Positions 22,256 through 32,875 of a stretch of 64,000 bases of DNA are shown piece after piece. Source of the stretch: Ananas comosus (lineage: Eukaryota > Streptophyta > Magnoliopsida > Poales > Bromeliaceae); contig NC_033641.1 of NCBI RefSeq assembly GCF_001540865.1, positions 10,581,291-10,645,290 on the forward strand, written 5' to 3'. Under the pieces are notes generated by a model. It searched no databases, was not told where the DNA came from, and saw only the letters and a program-made list of their open reading frames with translations. The stretch's first letter is position 1. Each line of letters begins with the position of its first letter. The position numbers and the translations under genes are program-made.

Positions 22256-23962
22256 CTACTCTTGCTGTTTGTGGTGGTTGAGGAAGTGATGGTGGTCGGT
22301 GGAGGAGGCGGCCGCAGCATGGCCTCCGGCCGCGTCGCTGGCGGTGGTGGAGAGTAGTTCGAGCTCCTTCTGGCGGAGGAGGAGTAGCATGCGGTCGTTG
22401 TCGAGGCGGAGGCGGTCGTTGTCGAGCTTCATGCGCTCCATCTCGTGCTCCTTGTTGGTGCTGAAGCGCAGCCACTTGAAGCGCTGCCGCTCCAGCTGGA
22501 ACGCCCGGCACTGATACCCCACCCGCTGCTCCTCCAGCTCCGCCGCTCTCCTCCTCACCCACTGCATCATCGCCCCCCCTCCTCCTTCCCCGGCCGCCGC
22601 CGCCGCCGCCGCCATGCCCATCAGCTCGCTCCGCAGCTCCTGAAGCCGGGCGGACGCCGTCGTCGACGACTGCAGCGACAGCGACAGCCGGGGCGTTCTC
22701 TTCTGCCTCTTCGATGCCGTCACGACTGCCTTCATGTCCTCGACGTCCCCGCCGCGGTCCTCCTCGTTCCTGTCGTCCTCCAGCGGGTCGTCGTCCGCCA
22801 GCCGGTCGTCGTCGTCCTCCTCCTCCTCATCCTCCTCCTCCTCCTCCTCGTTATTGCTCCTATCCTCGTCGGCGTCGTTGTCCTCGCCCTCGTCCTCGTC
22901 CTCGTCCTCCTCGGCGGGCTGATGATGGCGACCATCGTTCGCTCCCGCGGCGGCGGCCTTGCCGATCGCCTCCTCCTCTCGGCTTGCGCCGGGGCCGGCC
23001 GGGTGGTGGAAGCAGCTGGTCTGCCGATCCGACAGCTGCGGAAGGCTAGGCATCCGGGACGGCTGCGCTGCTGGTGCCGCTGGCGGACCGGCTGCGCAGG
23101 AGGGGTTCGCGCTTCCGGCGTTGTGATAGGCGCACATCTCCGGGAAGAAGAGGTGCTTGGAGCTGAGGAGCTTGCGGGCCTCCTCCCTGGCCTTTGCGGG
23201 GAGGTGGTCCATGGTGTCGAGGAGGGACGGATTCTCCACCACCCGGCACGCCGTCCCCTTCCCCAGAAGATCGATCACCCTCTTGTACCTCTTGTTCAGG
23301 TCGTTGAACTTGTCCTCGCACTGCTGCGGCGACACGCAGAACCCCTTCTCCATCATCGCCCTCGACACCGACTTCCATTTCCCCTTCTTCTGTTGCTGCT
23401 GCTGCTGCGACGCCGAGGCCGAGGCCGAGGCCGCACCGCCTCCTCTGGTGTTCGCTCCCCTGGAGGAGGAGGACGAGGAGGCGGGGGGCGGTAATTGGAT
23501 ATTATTGTGGTCGCCGCCTTCCCCTCCTCCTCCGTCGTCCCCGACGCTGTACACGACCGAGATGAGGAGGCGGACCATGCTATCGGTCCACTTCATCCTC
23601 GTCCAGGGGCACGGCGATTGGGACGTCAGCGACGCGCCCCCCCGCTTCGCCGCCCCATGATCGCCAGCACCGCCGCCCTCTCGAAACTCGGGCTCGCCCT
23701 CCGGGGAGTGCTGAGCCTGCTGCTGTCTCCCCCGGACGCCGTAGCTCGCGTAGGAGGATTGTCTCAAGGAGGAATGATGTCCAGCTAGCTGCTGGTTTTG
23801 GGGCTGCTGGAAGGGCGACACGTACTGCTGCTGCTGCTGCTGCTGCTGAGGGTGTGCGTTTAGTAGGGGCATCTCCAGCCCCAGCATTCCTGCTGCCCCT
23901 CCTATGCTCCTCGGGAGCATCCCTCCACCGCCCATGCCGTGATGATCACCTCCTGCCTCCAT
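22256..23962 (-). CDS. Trihelix transcription factor, HRA1/At1g21200 type (568 residues)
   Basis: Single-exon nuclear DNA-binding protein. The N terminus is MEAGGDHHGMGGGGMLPRS with MLGLEMPLL, then a Gln run (39-46). The trihelix domain spans about 118-285: PWTRMKWTDSMVRLLISVVY, a Ser/Gly/Gln-rich insertion (141-190), KKGKWKSVSRAMMEKGF, then SPQQCEDKFNDLNKRYKRV and KHLFFPEMCAYHN. A long Asp/Glu tract follows at about 345-415, then a basic KRQKRTPR segment that could be a nuclear signal, and a C-terminal coiled-coil-like region (about 470-545) with repeated MERMKLDNDRLRLDNDRML. This pattern is the Arabidopsis At3g10040 (HRA1)/At1g21200 group, in which HRA1 damps the hypoxia response (family knowledge). 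GC content is far above its surroundings. The target in this plant is not known. Confidence 0.93.
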   Translation of the reverse strand: MEAGGDHHGMGGGGMLPRSIGGAAGMLGLEMPLLNAHPQQQQQQQQYVSPFQQPQNQQLAGHHSSLRQSSYASYGVRGRQQQAQHSPEGEPEFREGGGAGDHGAAKRGGASLTSQSPCPWTRMKWTDSMVRLLISVVYSVGDDGGGGEGGDHNNIQLPPPASSSSSSRGANTRGGGAASASASASQQQQQQKKGKWKSVSRAMMEKGFCVSPQQCEDKFNDLNKRYKRVIDLLGKGTACRVVENPSLLDTMDHLPAKAREEARKLLSSKHLFFPEMCAYHNAGSANPSCAAGPPAAPAAQPSRMPSLPQLSDRQTSCFHHPAGPGASREEEAIGKAAAAGANDGRHHQPAEEDEDEDEGEDNDADEDRSNNEEEEEEDEEEEDDDDRLADDDPLEDDRNEEDRGGDVEDMKAVVTASKRQKRTPRLSLSLQSSTTASARLQELRSELMGMAAAAAAAGEGGGGAMMQWVRRRAAELEEQRVGYQCRAFQLERQRFKWLRFSTNKEHEMERMKLDNDRLRLDNDRMLLLLRQKELELLSTTASDAAGGHAAAASSTDHHHFLNHHKQQE

Positions 23963-24952
23963 GGGCTTTCAATTAAGCAACCAACCAACCAACCAACCGG
24001 TAGTTCACTCGCTCGTTCCTCCGTTTGATTAAGCACGCGTGCGCCGTCCAAAAAAGCTCGATTCTTATGCTTCTTCGGCATATCACCGCTTCCTTTCTTC
24101 GTCCTTTGTCAGCAGAGTAACGATTATAGATAGGCGAGTACCGAAACCCGAGGGTGGGGTGGGGAAGGACCTGCGGCGTGTAATAGACTTGTGGGTGCCG
24201 CCGGTATTAGGAGGTTGGTAGAGCAGTAACAGCAGGCTGGATGGGCGGTTTTCTTCCCTTCCCATTTTTTAAAGTTTTTCTGTGTTTTAAAATTTTCCAT
24301 TAATTAAATGAGGGGGGGTATATGGATCGACCGATTCTTCTCGCGCGCAGAGGGTGTGGGGATAACTTGGATTGGGCTCTTTGGCATTGCAAATACAGCT
24401 GCTAGGATTTGCCCATGGTTTTGGATGCCAAATCCGGTAGTCAGAAGTCCCCACAGATTTGAGCAAATAAAGTGACCTAACGGGTACTGGGCACTGTTCC
24501 TTGCCTTTTCCTTTTTTAATCAACTCTATCCTTCTGTATGTTGAATCATAATAAGCTCCCTAAATATTCTAAATTACACAAGTCGATTTAGATTTATACA
24601 CTTTTAGCATACTTAATTTCTTCCGTGTATAGTCTTTAACAACATCAAGTCTTTCATATATTCCAAATACAATATTATTAACAACACCAAGTCATTAATT
24701 CAATTTCACTCAACATAATTCATGAACAACTAAAACTAAACAATCTTTTAAAAATCAAAGATCTGAACATTAGATTTCAGCTTGAAGTTGTAAATCTTGT
24801 TCTAGGTAGTCTTTTTAAAAAATTATATTTCTATAAAATTTAAGTTATCATATTCATTTTTTCAAAAATTCTTCCTTTTATAAATATATTCTTACATGTA
24901 TATGCAATATCATCTAACACATTCCTACAATACAGGAGGTGGCCCCCTCAAC

Positions 24953-24955
<3 letters not shown>
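23963..24955. other. Upstream region of the trihelix gene
   Basis: Presumed promoter and 5' UTR of the minus-strand trihelix gene. AACC repeats lie just before the start codon, and GC-richer sequence to about 24260 gives way to AT-rich DNA. No other gene is seen. Confidence 0.5.

Positions 24956-25003
<48 letters not shown>
24956..25003. repeat. (TA)n microsatellite, left of a MITE
   Basis: 48 bases of TA dinucleotides abutting the element at 25004. Confidence 0.95.
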
Positions 25004-25004
<1 letters not shown>

Positions 25005-25513
25005 CAGGACTGCTGTGCTCTCAGGAGCACGGAGGCCTCTATACTCCTGAGCCGTTTTCGNACCGGAGCAAACGTTCAAATTGCCACGTTTTTATAGATT
25101 TAGTGGACTTTAAAACTATCTTTTAAGAAATATGATATATTTTGTTCTAGTTAAAGAAACTAGATTTTAGAATTACAATATCGTAGTGAAAATACTCTAA
25201 AAATAAAAGTAGGTAACTAAAATCGGGGGGAAGCAAGTGATCCATTTATTATAACTTTTTAGCGTATTAAATAAAAGATCCATGAAGTTTATGGGATCTA
25301 GTTTAGATTACCTCGACTAGCTTAAAATTATTGATTTTGAGCCCCTTCGATCACTAGGCAAATGATATCGAAAAATCGCAAAATTTATTTTCTAGGTACT
25401 TCAAATATTCTAGATCATGTTTAATGGAGCCGATCGACGATTAGAAAGTCGCAACATCGAAAATGAGCTGGAAGCACGGAAGGCTCCGTGCTTCAAATAG
25501 CATAGTAGCCTCA

Positions 25514-25516
<3 letters not shown>
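25004..25516. mobile_element. MITE between two TA microsatellites
   Basis: The left end (GCAGGACTGCTGTGCTCTC, then GAGCACGGAGGC) and the inverted right end (GGCTACTATGCTATTTGAAG, then CACGGAGCC) form imperfect inverted repeats related to MITE family A. The interior is about 430 bases and non-coding. An ambiguous base lies at 25061. Both sides are long (TA)n runs. Confidence 0.75.

Positions 25517-25571
<55 letters not shown>
25517..25571. repeat. (TA)n microsatellite, right of a MITE
   Basis: 55 bases of TA dinucleotides immediately after the MITE and immediately before a SINE. Confidence 0.95.
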
Positions 25572-25574
<3 letters not shown>

Positions 25575-25575
<1 letters not shown>

Positions 25576-25707
25576 CAGATAGATAGAATGTTATCTGTTT
25601 CGTTTATTTCATTTAGAGATAAACTTAGCCATAAATATGAACCAACTAGAATTCGAATTTAGAATCTCGAATACCAACCACCAAATCTTTTGCCACTTGC
25701 ACTAGGA
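25575..25707 (-). mobile_element. SINE, reverse orientation
   Basis: CGTTTATTTCATTTAGAGAT, ATTCGAATT, ACCAACCACCAAATCTTTTG and CCACTTGCACTAGGA are collinear with the reverse complement of the SINEs at 58476 and 60148. Its A tail abuts the TA microsatellite, so the target duplication cannot be recognised. Confidence 0.8.
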
Positions 25708-25739
25708 ACGATAGGTACCTTTATAAAATTTATTAGTCC

Positions 25740-28700
25740 CGCACCTTGAAATAGGGGTGTAATGTCTGCTGTGCTGGGCACGGCCCATATTTTTCGTGCT
25801 GATTCGGGCTAGGGACAAGCCTGACCTGGCCCGGTTTCAAATTCCGGCCGAGCCGTGCCGAGCCGAAGCTACCAAATGTTTGGCCCAGCACGGCCCTTCG
25901 GCCCGGGCCGTGCTTCGGGCCAGCCCCTAAAGAATTTTATTTTTTTATTTTTTTAAAAAATATATAGTCCAATTTGCATAAAAAATCTATTAGTTTTGAG
26001 CTTTTGCAAAGATAAGCTGTCTTTTTGAATTTTGCAGATTTGGGCCGAATTTTTAGAAAGATGATCAAATTATTCCTCTTTTAAAATGCATAAAAATTAT
26101 ATATTTTAAATGCCTAGAAAAATACAACTGTTAAACCATTAAGTGTAAAATTTCTTAAAAATAACAACTTAAGCCATAATTACATGTACCTTTCTTATGA
26201 AATGAAAATTTTCATTCAAGACGAAATAAAAAAAATAAAGTATAATTATTAATAAGATGGAGGATGGATGAGATCAGCCGAGTGGTCTCAGTTTGAGCAG
26301 TGAATGAGACTGGGAGTTGGATTTCACTATTTTTTACTTGTTCGGAAAGCTTTCGCTTCGCACCTTCCCCTGAGAGTTGAGCTTGCAACATCTTTTCAAA
26401 TAGTACTACATGCTCTTCCAAATAGTGCAATATTTGTATAAGTAGTGCAATATATGCATTGTTAATATATATTTTGCATGATTTTTACACTAAATTACGT
26501 ACAGTTTAGTACATTACACGAAAATAATATAATATATTATAACATATTATAAAAATAATACAATATATGTACAAACGGTGCACATTTTATACTATTTGTA
26601 CAGATATTTACACTATTTGTGTAAACGTTCTACTATTATGAGATAATGTTACACCATTTAGGTGTGTATTGCACTCTTTTTTAAAAAAAATTAAATTTTA
26701 TTGCATATTAAATAAAATGTTAAATTTTTCGAAAATGACAACTGCCAAGTCATAATTACATATATCTTTCTCGTGAAACGAGAATCCTCATTCAAGACAA
26801 AATAAAAAAATAAAATATAATTAATAAAATAAAAGAGTGCAACATTCTCTCAAATAGTGCAATATATATATAAGTAGTGCAATATATGCATTATTAATAC
26901 ACATTTTGCATAATTTTTACACTAAATTACGTACAATTTAGTATATCACACGAAAATAATATAATATATGCACCGTTTGTACATATGCATCGTACGTAAT
27001 TTACGCAAAAATTATATTATTTTTGCATAATATACTAAACTGTACGTAATTTAGTGTAAAAATCATGCAAAATGTGTATTAACAATGCATATGTTGCACT
27101 ATTTATACAGATATTATACTATTTGAAAAAACATGCTGCACTATTTGAGAGTATCTTGCACTCTTTCATTTTATTAATTAATTTTTATTCTTTTTATTTT
27201 GTCTTGAATGAGATTTCTCGTTTCACGAGAAAGCTACATATAATTATGACTTAGCAGTTGTAATTTTTAAGAAATTTGACACTTTATTTAATAGACAATG
27301 AAATTTAATTTTCAAAAAGAAAGAGTGCAACACACATCTAAATAGTACAACATCCTCTCATAATAGTGCAACATTTATATAAATGATGTAAATATCTGCA
27401 CAAAGTGTAAAATATGCACCGTTTGTACATATATTATATAATTTTTATAGTATATTGTAATATATTATATTATTTTCATATAATATACTAAACTGTACGT
27501 AATTTAGTGTAAAAATCATGCAAAATGTGTATTTAATAATACATATGCTGCACTACTTATACCGATATTGCACTATTTGAAAGAGTATGTTGTACTATTT
27601 GAGAGAATCTTGCACTATTTTATTTTATTAATTATTTTTTATTCTTTTCATTTTGTCTTGAATGAAATTTTTTCGTTTCACGAAAAAGATATATGTAATT
27701 ATAACTTAGCAATTGTCATTTTAAAAAAATTTGACACTTTATTTAATATGCAAGAAAATTTAATTTTCAAAAAAAAGAGTGCAACACATATCTAAATAGT
27801 GCAATATCTTCTTATAATAGTGTAACGTTTACACAAATAATATAAATATCTGTACAAATAGTGTAAAATATGCACCGTTTATACACATATTGTATTATTT
27901 TTATACAATATGTTATAATATATTATAATATTTTTGCCTAATATACTAAACTATACATAATTTAGTGTAAAAATAATGTAAAATGTTCATTAACAATGCC
28001 TATGTTGCACTACTTTTACATATATTGCAATATTTGAAAGAGCATGTTGCACTATTTGAGATGATGTTGCACTTTTTTATTTTATTAATTATACTTTATT
28101 CTTTTTATTTTGTCTTAAATAAAAATTCTCGTTTCACGATAAAGGTACATATAATTATGGCTTAACAGTTGTCATTTTAAAAATTTTTTACACTTATGGC
28201 TTAGCAATTGTATTTTTTTAGACATTTAAAGTATATAATTTTTATGCATTTTAAAAAAGAGGTAGTTTGGTCATCTTTCTGAAAATTCGGTCCAAAACTG
28301 TAAAAATCTAAAAAGACGACCTACTTTTGCATAAACTTAAAACTAATAGATTTTTTTATACAAATTGGCCAAATATATAAAATTTAAAAATAAACAAATA
28401 ATTTTTTCTATTTAAAATTTAAAATTTATAAAAATAATTATAATATAACAAATATTTGAATTTTTTAAAAATATATTTATTTTTATTTTTTTTGAAAAAA
28501 AAAAATTATAGTGCAAGTTTTGTGCTTGTTTGGTCCATTGGATCAAAAACCTCCTCCCAAGGTACCTTGGAAGGAGATCTATCTCCGATCAACCCCAAGG
28601 CCCAAGGCACTTGGGCCTTAGGGTTCGGGCCGTGCTGGCCCGGCTGGCAGGACGTAAGCTGGCCATACCGTGCCAGGCCACGGGCCTCCTTTCAGCCCGA

Positions 28701-28860
28701 CCAGTATCGAACCATGCCTAACCAGGCCGAGCCTTCGGGCCCAAAAATATTGGCCCAGCACGGCCCGGTCCAATGCTTCAGTAGCCATGCCTAGCTATGG
28801 CCTGGCAAGTCTGGGCGGCCCGATCCACTGGACTTTGGTCGATGATACTATCGAGACCCA
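25740..28860. mobile_element. Large foldback element, about 3.1 kb, with iterated inner repeats
   Basis: 25970-26110 and 28210-28350 are long inverted repeats of each other (AATCTATTAGTTTT, then GAAAGATGA, then AAATGCATAAAAATTATATA). Inside them, units of about 450 bases containing TTTCTCGTGAAACGAGAA, TTTACACTAAATTACGTAC and TGCACTATTTGA recur, about two in the left arm and three inverted in the right arm; the symmetry centre is near 26985. The outer ends are GC-rich GGCCCAGCACGGCCC-type sequence in both arms. AGGGGTGTAA at 25754 resembles a hAT-type end, but no matching right end or target duplication was found. No coding capacity is seen. Confidence 0.6.
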
Positions 28861-29459
28861 ATTTTGATCACTCAGTATTTCCCGTAAAATCTCATTTGAC
28901 AAGGTATAAGTTGGACTAAAATCTTTAGATGCATTAGTTTGAACTTTCGGGTGCGTGACAGGGTCAGTACCCATTTTGCTCTCTTTTGCAATCGTGTATT
29001 TTTGAAGTTTTATTCTTTCAATAAAATCTTCCGTCTAAGCAACTACCTTAGAAGACTTCTTACCTGAAGTGCAGCACCATGAGGATGCTGATTTTCTTTT
29101 TTTTTTTTCTTTTCCCCTTTTTATTTTCTCTCCCTCCTCCTTTAGTCGTGTTTGCAATAAAATAATGCTTATATAGGATGAAACAATTCTAATCATAATA
29201 ATAATAAAAAAATGATTAGATTCAAGTTCATACAATCCTAATAGCTCTCGTGTTAGCCATTAAATTTTTGAGTAAATAATTATAGTTCAAATATACAATA
29301 TATCCATTCATAAATGTAAGTCGGTGGACCTCATGAAAACCCATGCAAATAAAAAAAAAAAGAGGGCCTCATTCCAGCCTATTAAATATTATCGTTTGGA
29401 CCCAATAAATTAAAGTGGACTTGATCAACGACGGCCCATCCACATCCTATAAAATGTCT

Positions 29460-29930
29460 ATTCGAAATTTGATTTCAAATTACAACCCATTCAAAATTCG
29501 ATTTCGAATTTCGAATTCCCAACCAATTTCCAAAATACCCTCCAACCATCAAACAACCCATTCAAAATTCGATTTCTAATTTCAAATTCCCAACCAACTC
29601 CCAAAATATTTTCCACAACTCATTCAAAATTCGATTTCGAATTTCGAATCAATTTCCAAAATATCTTCCAATCATCCAACAACCCATTCAAAATTCGATT
29701 TCAAATTTCGAATTTCCAACCAACTCCCAAAATATCTTCCACAACTCATTCAAAATTCGATTTCGAATTTCAAATCAATCCTCAAAATATCCTCCAACCA
29801 TCGAACAACCCATTCAAAATTCGATTTCGAATTTTGAATTTCCAACCAATCCCAAATATCTTTCAACCAACCACAACAACCTATTCAAAATTCAATTTCG
29901 AATTTCGAATTCCTCGAAATATCTCTCACC
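29460..29930. repeat. Near-palindromic AT-rich tandem array (unit 1)
   Basis: Repeats of about 60-75 bases contain AAAATTCGATTTCGAATTTC, CCAACCAA, CCCAAAATATC and CCAACCATC. The AATTCGATTTCGAATT core is close to self-complementary. The same array recurs at 33240-33940. Confidence 0.85.
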
Positions 29931-29938
29931 ACCCCTCC

Positions 29939-29950
29939 CATTATAAATAC
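29939..29950 (+). promoter_or_regulatory. TATA box of composite unit 1
   Basis: CATTATAAATAC is preceded by a CACCACCCCTCC pyrimidine stretch and followed by a conserved GAGAATCGAGATCAATAC. The context is kept almost exactly in unit 2 (33952), so it probably drives transcription toward the orphan ORF at 30382. That role is inferred. Confidence 0.5.
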
Positions 29951-30046
29951 GAGAATCGAGATCAATACAGGGGAGGATATGATTTTACAGAGAAGAAAAA
30001 ACAAAGATAGATTGCTACACACATTCCCACGTACAAAATATTCAAA

Positions 30047-30200
30047 GAATGAGAGATCACTGAGCCGCGGAAAGGAGGAGAGATCACTCGAGCCGCTAAA
30101 AGGAGGAGAAATCGCTGAGCCGCGGAAAGGAGGAGAGATTACTCGAGCCGCTGAAAGGAGGAGAGATCGCTGAGCCGCGGAAAGAAGGAGAGATCGTTGA
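30047..30200 (+). repeat. GAGCCGC leader repeats (unit 1)
   Basis: GAGAGATCACTGAGCCGC with GGAAAGGAGGA is repeated about five times in register of roughly 33 bases between the TATA box and the orphan ORF. Unit 2 has a diverged version at 34025-34185. Confidence 0.8.
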
Positions 30201-30381
30201 GCCGCTTCATCCAATCCATAGTAAAAAAAAAAAGAAAAAGAAAGAAAATAAGACAATAATAAAACACCAAAAAAAAATCTCATCTTCCCCCCGCCCCTTT
30301 TTTTTTTTTCTTTTTTTAGTCCTACTACCGTAGTCATCCATACCGTCTAGATGACTTCGATGGGAGAGTGGAGGGGAGCCA

Positions 30382-30999
30382 ATGGCTTCCCGTTTCTTCG
30401 GACCTCTCAATACCCCATTCGAAGTTGTTGAGGATGGAATGGGTGATCTACATTGCCGCGACCACCCGAACATCGATGGTTCGATACTTTCGAAAGAAAA
30501 GGGGAAGGGAATCTTTGATTCCCCGTTTCTTCAGACCCTTCAATATTTCTTCGAAAATGTCAAATCAAATCCGATTGTCGAACAGATCGACGCCACCGTC
30601 ATCAACTTCACCGACGACATCTACTGCATTGCCAGTTTGATAATTTTGAAAGAAGATGTGAGGGGAATCTTTGATTTCCCGTTTTTTCGGACCCTTAAAC
30701 ATTTCTTCGAAAATATCAAATCAAATCCGACGGCCAAACAAATCCGCACTACCGTCATAAACTTCATCGACATCATCTACAACACCGATGGTTTGATACT
30801 TTCGAAAGAAGAGGGAAGGGGAATCTTTGATTCCCTGTTTCTTCGGACCCTTCAACATTTCTTTGAAAATGTCAAATCAAATCCGACCGAACAAATCCAC
30901 GCCACGGTCATCAACTTCGTCGATGTCATCTGCAGCATCGCAAGAAGAGGGGAGGGAATCTTTGATTCCTCGTTTCTTCGGACCTCAAATCAAAATTAA
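30382..30999 (+). CDS. Orphan protein of tandem 52-residue repeats (205 residues)
   Basis: Not recognised. The start ATG lies in a good plant context (GCCAATGGCTTCC), about 430 bases after the TATA box. After an N-terminal part starting MASRFFGPLNTPFEVVEDGM, three to four repeats of about 52 residues follow. Each has GIFD-PF-RTL--FFEN, then KSNP---QI-ATVINF-D-I, then LI-SKEEGR; the last is cut short. The repeats are amphipathic and probably helical. There is no signal peptide, membrane segment or known catalytic motif. A second, frameshifted copy lies at 34368. The downstream GGACCCCAAATC array looks derived from the repeat DNA. It may be a decaying element gene or an expressed repeat transcript; translation is unproven. 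Confidence 0.45.
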   Translation: MASRFFGPLNTPFEVVEDGMGDLHCRDHPNIDGSILSKEKGKGIFDSPFLQTLQYFFENVKSNPIVEQIDATVINFTDDIYCIASLIILKEDVRGIFDFPFFRTLKHFFENIKSNPTAKQIRTTVINFIDIIYNTDGLILSKEEGRGIFDSLFLRTLQHFFENVKSNPTEQIHATVINFVDVICSIARRGEGIFDSSFLRTSNQN

Positions 31000-31480
31000 A
31001 ACGAGGATTTCTTCAGACCCCAAATTGGAATCAAAACGGAAATTTCTTCAGACCCCAAATCAAGATCAAAACGGGAGTTTGTTCGGACCCCAAATCAAAA
31101 TTAAAACGAAAATTTTTTCGAACCCCAAATTGGAACCAAAACAAAAATTTTTCGGACCCCAAACCAAGATCAAAACGGGAATTTCTTCGGACCCCAAATC
31201 AAAATTAAAACGAAAATTTCTTCGGACCTGAATTCAAATTGGAAAATCAAAACGGGAATTTCTTCGGACCCCAAATCCAAATCGAAATAAAAATGAAAAT
31301 TTCTTCGGACCCCAAATCCAAATCGAGATCAAAAAGGGACTTTTTCGGACTCCAAATCAAATTGCAAAATCAAAAGGGGATTTCTTCGGACCCCAAATCC
31401 AAATCAAAATCAAAACGGGGATTTCTTCGAACCCCAAATCTAAATCGAGATAAAAAAGGGGAATTTCTTCGAACCCTAAA
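31000..31480. repeat. GGACCCCAAATC array
   Basis: Units of about 30-40 bases with TTTCTTCGGACCCCAAATC, then AAAACGG-type spacers, repeated more than ten times directly after the orphan ORF. Confidence 0.85.
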
Positions 31481-32060
31481 TCAAACCAAACCAAAACCCA
31501 AATAAATAAAATCAAAATCAAATCCAAACCCAAACCCATATCAAGTCCACATCCAAACTTAACCCAAACCAAGTCCACAAATAAACCCAAACCCAAACCA
31601 AATCAAATCAAACCCAAACGAAACCTAACCCAAACCAAGTCCACAAATAAACCCAAATCCAAACCAAATCAAATCCAAAATCAAACCAAACCAAAATAAA
31701 ATCCAAACCAAATCAAATCCAAACCCAAACCCAAACCCAAACCCAAAATCAAATACAGTCCACAAATAAACCCAAACCCAAAATCCAAATCAAATCCAAA
31801 CCCAAAACCAAATACAGTCCGCAAATAAACCCAAACCCAAAACCCAAATCAAATCCAAATCTAAACCCAAATCAAGTCCACATCCAAACCTAACCTAAAC
31901 CAAGTCCACATAAAGAACCCAAACCCATTCCACAAATAAAATCCAAACCCAACCTAAACCAAGTCTATAAATAAAACCAAAATCCAAACCGAAACCCCAA
32001 CCCAAAATCAAAACCCAAACCCAACTCAAATCAAATCCACAATCCTAATCTAAACCCAAA
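31480..32060. repeat. CCCAAA/CCAAAT low-complexity array (unit 1)
   Basis: Purine-pyrimidine biased A/C sequence made of AAACCCAAACC, AAATCAAATCC and AAGTCCACAAATAAA blocks. Extreme strand asymmetry: G is almost absent. Confidence 0.9.
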
Positions 32061-32875
32061 ACCCAAATCCAACTTCCAACTTAAGCTTATGAACCTAAAC
32101 CATACCTAAGTTCGTGAACCAAATCCCAAATCCTATATCCAAGTTCATGAATCAAGTCTCATAAACCAAAACTCATAAACCAAGTTCATGAACCACGAAC
32201 CATATCCATGAACCTTACTTAAGTTCGTGAACCAAACACCACAGATCATAACCTAAGTTCATGAATCAAGACCCATGAACCAAAATAAACCAAGTTCATG
32301 AACCATGAACCAAGTCTATGAACCATATCCAAATTCATAAACCAAATCTCATATACCCAACTTCATAAATCATAAACCAAGTTCATGAATAATGAATCAA
32401 GTCCATAAAGCAAGATTCATGAGCCAAGTTCGTAAACCTCACTCATGAACCATATCCAAGTTCATGAACCATATCCAATATACCCAATTTCATAAACCAT
32501 AAACCAAGTTCATGAATCATGAATCAAACCCATAAATCAAGATTCATACACCAAACCTCATACACCATATCCAAGCTCATGAACTCGATCCACATACTCA
32601 ACTACATGAGTCATGAACCAAATCTCATGGACCATACAACCATACACCAAGTTCATGAACCATGAACCATGAGCCAAGTTCATAAACCTTATCCATGCAC
32701 CATATCCAAGTTTATGAACCAAATCCCATACACCAAACCTCATAAACTAAACTCATAAACCATATACCAAGTTCATGAACCATGAACCATGAACCATGAA
32801 CCATGATCCAAGTTCATAAACAAAACCAAACCAAATCTCATGAACCAAATCCCAAAAACCATATACTGTTTGAAG
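32060..32875. repeat. GTTCATGAAC palindrome array (unit 1)
   Basis: Irregular tandem repeats of CAAGTTCATGAACC, CATGAACCAAATC, CATAAACC and CATACACC. The 10-base perfect palindrome GTTCATGAAC and its near variants recur throughout. Confidence 0.9.

Noticed and set aside
22445..23494. Long plus-strand open frame opposite the second trihelix gene
   Set aside because: Leucine/arginine/proline-rich antisense shadow of GC-rich and triplet-repeat coding sequence.
28456..28867. Plus-strand open frames at the right end of the foldback element
   Set aside because: Derived from GGCCC-rich terminal sequence that is mirrored at the left end; not coding.
29885..30473. Minus-strand open frames across the leader repeats
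   Set aside because: They read through GAGCCGC repeats and A-runs and overlap the TATA box and leader; low-complexity translation.
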